NCBI GenBank assembly: GCA_024734495.1
Contig: JALMQS010000718.1
Location: 1,081,813 to 1,145,812 of the forward strand
Direction of reading: 5' to 3'
Source of the DNA: Forficula auricularia
Lineage: Eukaryota > Arthropoda > Insecta > Dermaptera > Forficulidae
DNA: 64,000 nucleotides
Below the pieces are notes generated by a model that saw only the letters and a list, made by a program, of their open reading frames with translations, was not told the origin of the DNA and made no database searches. The translations under genes were made by a program, and so were the position numbers. Positions 57,203 to 64,000 of this stretch are shown one piece after another. Each line of letters starts with the position of its first letter. Position 1 is the stretch's first letter.

Positions 57203-57368
57203 TGTGAAATGTGAGCCAGGATTAATCCTGGCTCTCTCAGTCACCCGCTCTGAATCTGAATTAATTTGTTCTGAAGCCGAAAGTGTGAAAGATTTGTGGG
57301 TAAATTTGTGTAATCATCTTAAATTTTCTTGTAAGAGGCGGCCCGCTCCTTGGAGGCCCAATAAATAA
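57203..57368. other. Possible further LINE 3' end
   Basis: GAGCCAGGATTAATCCTGGCTC is a perfect small palindrome near 57211. A tail GGCCCAATAAATAAAATAAA closes the segment. GAAGCCGAAAGTGTGAAA and GTCACCCGCTCT echo, inverted, the last bases of the R2-like fragment, so it may be a second inverted remnant. Confidence 0.35.
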
Positions 57369-57440
57369 AATAAATTCAATTGGAGTCTTTCATTTCAAAA
57401 TTCGAGTCCAAATTACGATTATATTTCAAATTTGCCTCAA
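57369..57440 (-). repeat. Dispersed repeat shared with 3.2 kb
   Basis: This is the complement of about 3170-3245, with GGAGTCTTTCATTTCAAAAT and ATTATATTTCAAATTTG. Confidence 0.6.
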
Positions 57441-58149
57441 ATATACCGACAGCGCTCCCTGTCAGCAGCATTGCGTCAGCGTTGCTACAAATTAATCTAG
57501 GCTCTTATATTATATATATAGAAGGTATATACTAGGCTCTTATATATAGTATATATAGCCCAGACAAATGCGCGCTGGCCAATTAATATGCAGACGGTGG
57601 AAATAATTTTAATAGACCTTAGGCTCAAATAAGAGTTATATGACATGTTTGCGACTGTTTCTGTCTAGTGAAAATTTTTGAGGGCCTAAAATACACGAAA
57701 ATTTTGAACTTTATTCAGATTTTTGCTTATAACTCGAAAACCATGCGCCCAACAGGAAATTTTATTCTTAACAAAATTGAAAAGCACAAAATTTCGCGTC
57801 GAAGAACGTAATTAAAGATTAAAATGAGTTCAGCTGTTGAGCCACAATCGATCGTCAAAAATAGGCAACTTTTACCAACTTGGCGGAAAAGTAAATTATT
57901 CTCATTAGGTGGTTACAATAAACTAATTTTTGAATTTTTTCAGTGCTGACCCACATAATAGTTGTCAATTTGCTAAAAAATGATATTGGCAAAGTTTCAT
58001 TTTAATTGGATAACGGTAACCTGAGCCGCAATGAGGTTGAATTTTTGGATAAAAAATTGCAATTTTTCCTTCATAAAATGAAAACCACTCATGCTAGAAA
58101 CTTGATTCGTGTCTCATTTTCTAGGAAATTTTGTTGGCTTGATGTTTTT

Positions 58150-58395
58150 ATAAGCCACTTTTTTGTTCTTCTTCTTCTTCACGTACCATGACCACTCTGG
58201 ACGTTGGCTATCATCATAGCGATCGATGCCTTATTTATCGCTCTTCTGAACAATTCCAGTGAGGAAAGACCAAACCAATCCCATAGATTTCGCAGGCACG
58301 AGATGCGCCGACGGCCTGGTCCTCGTTTGCCGTAAATCTTCCCCTGCATTAACAGATCTAAGATTTTATATTTTTCTGGATGCCTCATTACATGA
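58150..58395 (-). pseudogene. RTE-like ORF C-terminus
   Basis: A 69-residue open frame ends with the pattern QGKIYGKRGPGRRRISCLRN (about 58340-58280), WFGLSSLELFRRA and MIANVQSGHGT followed by a stop at 58179. GKRGxGRRRxSWLxNLRxW...ELFRxA...MIANxxxG is the hallmark C-terminus of RTE/BovB-like elements; one expected Trp is Cys here. After the stop there are only a few bases before a (GAA)n tail (plus strand TTCTTCTTCTTCTTC at 58167-58181). The fragment is 5' truncated. SINE family A has the same GAAGAAG-type tail, so this LINE group may have mobilised it. Confidence 0.8.
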
Positions 58396-58420
58396 CCAAA
58401 AGTATTCTAGATTTCTTTTT

Positions 58421-58940
58421 ACTTTACCATACAGGGTATGGTCAAGTATTGTAATCGTGCATGAAAAAAGTGTTTTTTCCTTCTTTTTTTTCGAAATAAA
58501 CTCAAAAACGGTTGAAACTATTTTGATTAAAAAAATTGAACGAAACCATGGCATTTGGGTCCACAAAAAAGCCCTATTAAGTGAACATCGAAAATATTAT
58601 ATTTTTCGAGATAATAATTGTTTTGTCAAAATGTCTGTTAGTTAGTTAGTCTGTCTGGTTGTCTGGTTGTTATTTTGTGCGTTACCAAATTTTTGTGGAC
58701 GAGCTAGCTCAAAAACTAGTCTAAATATCGAAACCGAATTTCACACGTAGTTTTGGTCCATTGAGATTAAGAGCTGATTAGATTTTTGTGCATATCGACC
58801 CAAAAATTAAGGGGGGTGGAAGGGGGGGGGTAAAATTAAAAATCTAGGCCATTTGAGCAAACTCAACCAAATTTTGTATACATATTCAGTGGAACACCAG
58901 AAGTCTAAAAATGCAAAATCTAACGGCCCAAAAAGGGAAT
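58421..58940. mobile_element. TIR element copy (ACTTTACC family), inverted
   Basis: It starts ACTTTACCATACAGGGTATG, continues GTCAAGTATTGTAATCGTGC and carries TTTGTGGACGAGCTAGCTCA and CTCAACCAAATTTTGT. It is the inverse of 24021-24546, truncated or diverged at the right. Confidence 0.65.
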
Positions 58941-59211
58941 GAACTATAAGGGTCAATATAAAAAGACAAGTGAGTAAATTTCTAACAGTTATATATCCTA
59001 AGTTTAAGAAGACAAATTGTTTTTGTTTTGGAAAAGAGGAGTGAAATAATTTCAACTATTGTAAATACATATAGATATAGACTGCCTTTATTTAAACACA
59101 TTTTTAACACACATACATGAACATTGTCTAATATAAAAGAGGCATTTGACGGAGCTAAAGCCAGTCTTATCCGAAAGTCATAACCGACACCATATTATCT
59201 CAACTCATTAA
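58941..59211. other. Interior of the long-TIR element
   Basis: No coding or repeat signal beyond the parent element was recognised. Confidence 0.4.
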
Positions 59212-59221
59212 ACCAATCAAT

Positions 59222-59275
59222 TATTCGATAAAAAATGTTTCACCAAGTACCAACACCAAATTCCCTAAAAACTAT
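59222..59275 (+). mobile_element. 54-bp retroposed unit with 10-bp target duplication
   Basis: ACCAATCAAT occurs at 59212-59221 and 59276-59285. The insert reads TATTCGATAAAAAATG, then TTTCACCAAGTACCAACACC, then AAATTCCCTAAAAACT. It is nearly identical to 20056-20110, which has a different duplication. See the findings. Confidence 0.75.
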
Positions 59276-59959
59276 ACCAATCAATCTAAAACTTACATTT
59301 TACCACTAATTTGTTAAGCTCATCTTGTACTGAAACCAAATAACTTGTCCTGCATTAAACCTTTTTTATTTATAAAGTAATCTATACTTTTATTTGGGGT
59401 TTATTATCTCGGACCCTGAACCCAATATTCTACCAGCAGACCACAGTGAGAGCTACCAGCTACAATCGTGGCAGTCGTCTACAATATAAATTGTTGGATA
59501 ATAAGTTGTTTTGCTACTTTATAGTAAAAAGGCAACGAGGTCTCAACACACTTCATCGTTGGTTTGTTAAAACTTAAATTTGAAGAGTGGTTTATTGTAA
59601 CCACCTAATGAGAATGTCCACCAAGCTGGTAAAAATTGCCTATCTTTGACGATCGATAGTGGCTAAACATCTCAACCGATTTTAACTTTTAATACGATAT
59701 TTAACGCAAAATTTTGTGCTCTTTAATTTTGGTAAGAGTGATATTTTCTGTACGCATGGTTTTCAGGTTATAAGCGAAAATCTGAATAAACTCCAAAATT
59801 TTCGTCGTTTTTTATTTCTCAAAAATTTAGAACCAGCCAGAACCCGTCACAAACTCATATAACTCTTATTTGACATGCTTTACGTAGATTAAAATTATTT
59901 CCAAGGTATGCATATTAATTGGCCATCGCGGCCTTTTTCGGCGTAATTTGTCTGGGCTA

Positions 59960-60669
59960 TTAATCAATATTTTAAATATAAATTAAGACAAAAAAAGCAT
60001 TTTATTTCCATATATATAATAATCACACATACACACACATGTGTGTCTGTGAATAAGCCCCCCCCACCCCTAAGATAAAATGCGCCATTGCTTCGATGTA
60101 CCATTTATACTTATTACTAGGGTAGCATAAAATAAAAAAAATCATAATTAAAAATCAACTTAATTTTTGTTAATTTGTCATTTTCCCATCATTAATTTTC
60201 CAGTCGGATGCAATTTGTAAGCCTTCTTTTTCATCAGATGCCGCACCGACTTCGACGCCGAAGGTTCAACTTTACGAATTAGATTCCAAGTCTAGATTTG
60301 TGTCTTTCTATTTATACTACTTTGCATTTCAATTCTAAATTAAATTTAATAGTTAGATCTTTCGAAATATAGGTATTCCTCTTGATTGCAGTACTAACGA
60401 GATTATATTATCTTGTCAAACGATTCCACCAATTGCTTTTCTGCCACCTCGTTGATTTCATCCGCTGATAATAAGTGAAACGTTTTTTTTTAATATTTTT
60501 TTATTCAACTTAGTTCCTCTGTGTCTGTTTCCACATGGGTAGAATCTTGAAATAGAATTTTAATTTAATTGTACCGAGCCTATTTTCTTGAAATTTTGCA
60601 TTTAAAAATAGTACCTGGAAGACCGAGTTACGCTCGAGTTTTATACCTATTGTTTATTATTTAAACAAC
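59960..60669. other. AT-rich DNA, nothing recognised
   Basis: No gene or repeat boundary was recognised; CGCACCGACTTCGACGCCGA near 60242 is a small GC-rich patch. Confidence 0.4.
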
Positions 60670-60683
60670 AAATTATTTTGTTT

Positions 60684-61856
60684 ATAAGATTGGATCTGAG
60701 AATTTTATTTATATTAATTTATTTATTTATTTTTCGAGGATCTTAATTCTCTTTTAGAATAGGTGTTGATTTTCTTTTGTTTGCAAAAAATAATAACACA
60801 GTTATATTTTTTTCATTTATTTTATTTTATTGTTATATCAAAGGACGTTTCGACATATACATTCATGTCATCATCAGCCTAAAAACAAAACCATCCTTTC
60901 ATTATTTCCAATATCTATAATTTTATAAACAAATGAACACATCACATCTTCTTTACATTATTTACATTCTTTCTTACATCAAAAAAAGCATCAAACATAT
61001 CTTGAACAATCTTAAATTTATTTGATCCAATCAAATCACATTCTGATTCATCTGAATACATATTACAAGTTATCAATTATTTCTTTTCTCTATTTTTACT
61101 ATTTAATGATCTATACGATAACACAAAGAACTCCAATTTTCAACACACAAAGCACCAGTGAATACACATCCCGAAACATTAAATCCCCTAAAATGTATTG
61201 CAATACGATAACACAAAGAACTCCAATTTTCAACACACAAAGCACCAGTGAATACACATCCCGAAACATTAAATCCCTAAAATGTATTGCAATACGATAA
61301 CACAAAGAACTCCAATTTTCAACACACAAGCACCAGTGAATACACATCCCGAAACATTAAATCCCTAAAATGTATTGCAATACATTTTAGGGGATTTAAT
61401 GTTTCGGGATGTGTATTCACTGGTGCTTTGTGTGTTGAAAATTGGAGTTCTTTGTGTTATCGTATAGATCATTAAATAGTAAAAATAGAGAAAAGAAATA
61501 ATTGATAACTTGTAATATGTATTCAGATGAATCAGAATGTGATTTGATTGGATCAAATAAATTTAAGATTGTTCAAGATATGTTTGATGCTTTTTTTGAT
61601 GTAAGAAAGAATGTAAATAATGTAAACAAGATGTGATGTGTTCATTTGTTTATAAAATTATAGATATTGGAAATAATGAAAGGATGGTTTTATTTTTAGG
61701 CTGATGATGACATGAATGTATATGTCGAAACGTCCTTTGATATAACAATAAAATAAAATAAATGAAAAAAATATTACTGTGTTATTATTTTTTGCAAAGA
61801 AAGAAAATCAACACCTATTCTAAAAGAGAATTAAGATCCTCGAAAAATAAATAAAT
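60684..61856. mobile_element. 1.17-kb near-perfect palindrome, Penelope-like
   Basis: The arms (about 60735-61114 and 61463-61847) are almost identical inverted copies: the same 60-residue peptide can be read from 61022 on plus and from 61556 on minus. The centre holds three tandem ~90-bp units on the left (starting 61115, 61205, 61294) and one inverted unit on the right; the axis is between 61377 and 61378. Each arm has a hammerhead-like core (minus 60844-60877; plus 61701-61735). AAATTATTTTGTTT at 60670-60683 and 61857-61870 is a candidate 14-bp target duplication. The left end has about 50 extra bases not matched at the right. The near identity implies a recent event or ongoing gene conversion. 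Confidence 0.75.
61701..61735 (+). ncRNA. Hammerhead-ribozyme-like core
   Basis: CTGATGA, T, GACAT, an 8-base loop, ATGTC, GAAACGTC: perfect 5-bp stem II, both conserved boxes, and ACGU (self-complementary) before a UC step. This is the clearest example in the window; its inverted twin is at 60844-60877. PLE hammerheads are thought to act as dimers because stem III is so short. The single base between CTGATGA and the stem differs from textbook hammerheads. Confidence 0.5.
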
Positions 61857-61870
61857 AAATTATTTTGTTT

Positions 61871-61981
61871 TTATTCATTTTTCCAATCACTTGTTAATAA
61901 GTAGTTTAATTATAAAACCTATCAAAATATGTACTAGATGTTATTTTTTCACAAAATTGACCCTGATTATTATATTAAATA
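61871..61981. other. AT-rich spacer
   Basis: No signal. Confidence 0.4.
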
Positions 61982-62873
61982 CTAACTGCAAGGCCCGCCC
62001 TGGGCCCCCACAACCTCTCCCTGTTTTTGCATTTCTAGCTCTCTAGGTTCCCACAGATTATGTATACAAAATTTGGTTGAGTTTGGTCCAAGGGCAAGAA
62101 TTTTCATTTTTGGCCTTCCCCCCAATTTGGGTGTTTAGTTTTTGCATTTCTAGCTCTCTAGGCCCACTGATTATGTATACATAATTTTGTTGAGTTTGCT
62201 TCAAGGCCAACTATTTACATTTTTTAACCCCTCTCCCCCCCCCCCCTTTGGGTGCTTTTTTGGGAGAATTTTTTAACCAAAACTTGTCAAAAATCACACC
62301 CCTACAACTTTGCCTATTATAAAATTTGCCGTAGAGTTAATAATTTAGGAGTTATTTGATAATTTCCACCCTCAACAAAATTCCTGTCTGTCTGTCTGTC
62401 TGTTTCCGTGGTTTCCGCGAAAAGTTCCTCACAATTCACGTAAAAACGGCTGAAGGGATTATTATGAAATTTCATATTTGTATCAGATGTCTTCTAACTT
62501 ACGTTTATAGGTATATAACATTTTGATATTTTGGCCTCAAAAGGGGGTTTGGGGAGTCGGATTAATAGAAATGATCAAATAACTCATAAACTATTAACTC
62601 TACATGAAATTTTATGAGTTGTAGGGATGTTATTTCTAACAACTTTTGTTTAAAAAAATTCCCCCCAAAAACACATGGGTGAAAAAATGTAAGGAGCAAA
62701 CTCAACCAAATTTTATATACATAATATGCGGGTCACTAGAAGGCTAGAAATGGAATGCGGGGGTGGATGGGGTGAAGTGGTAGGGTGTGGGAGTGTTGGT
62801 GCGCGGGTGGGGGTCTAGGGGGTGTAGTCACCTGGCTAGCGAGAGGGCCGCCGAAGACGGGTCTTGCAACTTG
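61982..62873. mobile_element. Two Helitron 3' halves joined head to head
   Basis: The left half (61982 to about 62360) is minus-oriented: its outer end is the complement of GGGCCTTGCAGTTAG|T. The right half (about 62360-62873) is plus-oriented and ends AAGACGGGTCTTGCAACTTG|T, with a 5-bp-stem hairpin. Both relate to the Helitron at 53309-54164: ACAAAATTTGGTTGAG near the outer parts, (CTGT)n and TTTCCGCGAAAAGTT near the junction. The outer termini are divergent forms of the usual CTAG. Confidence 0.65.
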
Positions 62874-64000
62874 TAATAAATATTTTTATTTTAAATGCAA
62901 ATACTTAATATGAATCTACGTAGATTGGGTTGTCGAGGGTGGGGGGGGGGTGTCCTGACACGAGACAAACAAAGGGGTTGTGTGTCGCCTCGTCAAAAAT
63001 TTCAATCCGATTGAATTGGGGCTGTTGTGGGCTGTTGGTTGTCTCCCTTTAAGCAAGCAAGCATGTAAGGCACTAGATTACCCTGGTTGACAAAGATTCG
63101 ACAGCGCAATGACGCACTGAATTGTTTAAAGTGGTGTCTATAGCCCGCGGGCCTTCACACGCACTCGCAACCAGCGCATACATACTCTCGTATCGTATGT
63201 GACCCTGAAGATCCACGAATGGTATCGATCAAGGTATAAGTGTATACACATAGGTATACGTGAAATATAGCGGGCGTATATTCCACCCTCGCGAGTGTTG
63301 AAGCTATCAACAGCTGGCGAGTTAACAACAGCTATCTAGACAAAACCTTATGCCACCACGAGTCCAACCTCAGTCGAATGGAGCTAGGAACTTTCGTCCC
63401 TAGGGCTTTCTCCATTCCCCATGGCACCATTTGTTTTCAACAACCTTTGGTATGGTTGTTCGAGGTTTCTCTTGTACATGATTTTTCATGCTCCACCTCT
63501 TCAGATTCGGACTCTCTTCCCACAGTCCCAGTACGTGATCGACTGCATGTGCGGTTGGTTAACCTGATGTGATTGCAACATCACATACACCTGACAAACC
63601 GCCTGCAAATCGTCCATACCGGTTCACATCTGCTGCAAAACAGCCATATTATGAATGTTTCATTTTTGCACAATCAGAAGCATTGTTCGCTAAGCAAGCT
63701 CTGAAACGTTAGGTAGTCAGGCGCCTGCAAAGCGTCCAATGAGGATCACGCCCGCTGTAAAAACAACCAGTAGGATGTGAAGATTCAGGATCTTCAGCCC
63801 AGGCCCGTGTCCACTTGTCGTTTGGCCGACGACTCGCCGCCATTTAGTCCATTCCAGGCGGCTTTCTGCCTATACCTCTTATTATTTTCTGTGCAAAACA
63901 AACCCACCGTGATGCAGCTTATAGGATGTAGAGATTCAAGATCTCCAGCCTAAGCTCGTGAACCGGTTGTCCGCTTGGCCGGTGGTTTATCACCTTTTGT
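62874..64000. other. Higher-GC segment of unknown nature
   Basis: From about 62930 the base composition rises towards balanced GC and stays so to the window end. Imperfect direct repeats occur: GCCTGCAAATCGTCCATACC at 63602 and GCCTGCAAAGCGTCCAATGA at 63725; AGGATGTGAAGATTCAGGAT at 63773 and AGGATGTAGAGATTCAAGAT at 63925, both followed by a CCAGCC...GGCCG block. A 64-residue plus frame (63378-63572) has no recognised domain. It could be the edge of an LTR element or satellite, or host non-coding sequence; it continues outside the window. Confidence 0.4.

Larger units (their letters stand above)
57558..59957. mobile_element. 2.4-kb TA-flanked element with long TIRs
   Basis: Outer ends GCCCAGACAAAT and ATTTGTCTGGGC are flanked by TA. 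The arms (about 57558-57945 and 59572-59957) are inverted copies of about 386 bp, sharing GGCCAATTAATATGC, CTTATAACTCGAAAACCATG-like sequence and TCTCATTAGGTGGTTACAAT, with moderate divergence. Inside lie an RTE-like relic (58150-58395), a TIR element copy (58421-58940) and a 54-bp retroposed unit (59222-59275). TA flanks suggest Tc1/mariner-type mobilisation, but no transposase is present. Confidence 0.65.

Noticed and set aside
61115..61460. The ~90-bp tandem units as a CRISPR array
   Set aside because: The units are contiguous without variable spacers, and the DNA is clearly eukaryotic.
61022..61556. The repeated 60-92-residue frames as a small gene family
   Set aside because: They read the same DNA from both strands of the palindrome and its tandem centre; there is no sign of coding constraint.

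Overview
The window is an AT-rich, intron/intergenic-type stretch of animal nuclear DNA, most likely from an arthropod and probably an insect. The evidence is indirect: a mariner element, Lep1-like Helitrons, Jockey-, CR1/L2-, RTE- and R2-like retrotransposon relics, tRNA-derived SINEs, hAT and Tc1/mariner-type MITEs, and Penelope-like repeats. I found no convincing host protein-coding gene or exon, no rRNA gene, no CRISPR array and no operon-like organisation. Reading frames in the window are short; those with recognisable homology are pieces of dead transposable elements. A 100-base run of N (48996-49095) marks an assembly gap.

Layout. 0-5.6 kb: edge of a TIR element, a Jockey-like reverse transcriptase relic (minus), a Helitron 3' end, and a 1.07-kb TIR element with a nested hAT-like piece. 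7-12.5 kb: a hAT MITE with 8-bp target duplication and two Helitrons with the same CTCG-type 3' hairpin end. 14-21 kb: hAT-like elements, several tiny retroposed units, and a large inverted repeat. 21-30 kb: a SINE, a non-LTR C-terminal relic, a TIR element, a palindromic unit, and a complete tRNA-derived SINE. 30-34 kb: repeats, a second copy of the same SINE split by a 1.3-kb insertion, and a Penelope-like inverted pair. 35-42 kb: relics, a 58-bp tandem duplication, and a 484-bp TA-flanked MITE. 43.8-45.5 kb: a foldback element whose left arm holds three separate insertions. 49.2-50.5 kb: a full-length but broken mariner. 51.7-54.5 kb: an RNase H non-LTR fragment, a Helitron and a SINE. 55.6-60 kb: palindromes, an R2-like endonuclease fragment, and a 2.4-kb long-TIR element with three internal insertions. 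60.7-61.9 kb: a near-perfect 1.17-kb palindrome. 62-62.9 kb: two Helitron halves joined head to head. 62.9-64 kb: a higher-GC segment of unknown nature.

The most interesting pattern is a family of very short insertions (40-245 bp). They share one 3' end (about 30 bases, core TTTCACC..G.ACCAACACC followed by TCCCTAAAAACT), have variable and often palindromic 5' parts, and are bounded by 10-14-bp target duplications. At least five copies have clean duplications. Two palindromic members (18287-18531 and the copy at 25338-25690) also carry a CTGATGA...GAAA core like the minimal hammerhead ribozymes known from Penelope-like elements. Further copies of that core occur at 12.8, 33.7, 40.5, 45.6, 60.9 and 61.7 kb, with covarying stems. 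This suggests that Penelope-type retrotransposition, with 5' foldback, shaped much of the window, although no Penelope coding sequence is visible here.
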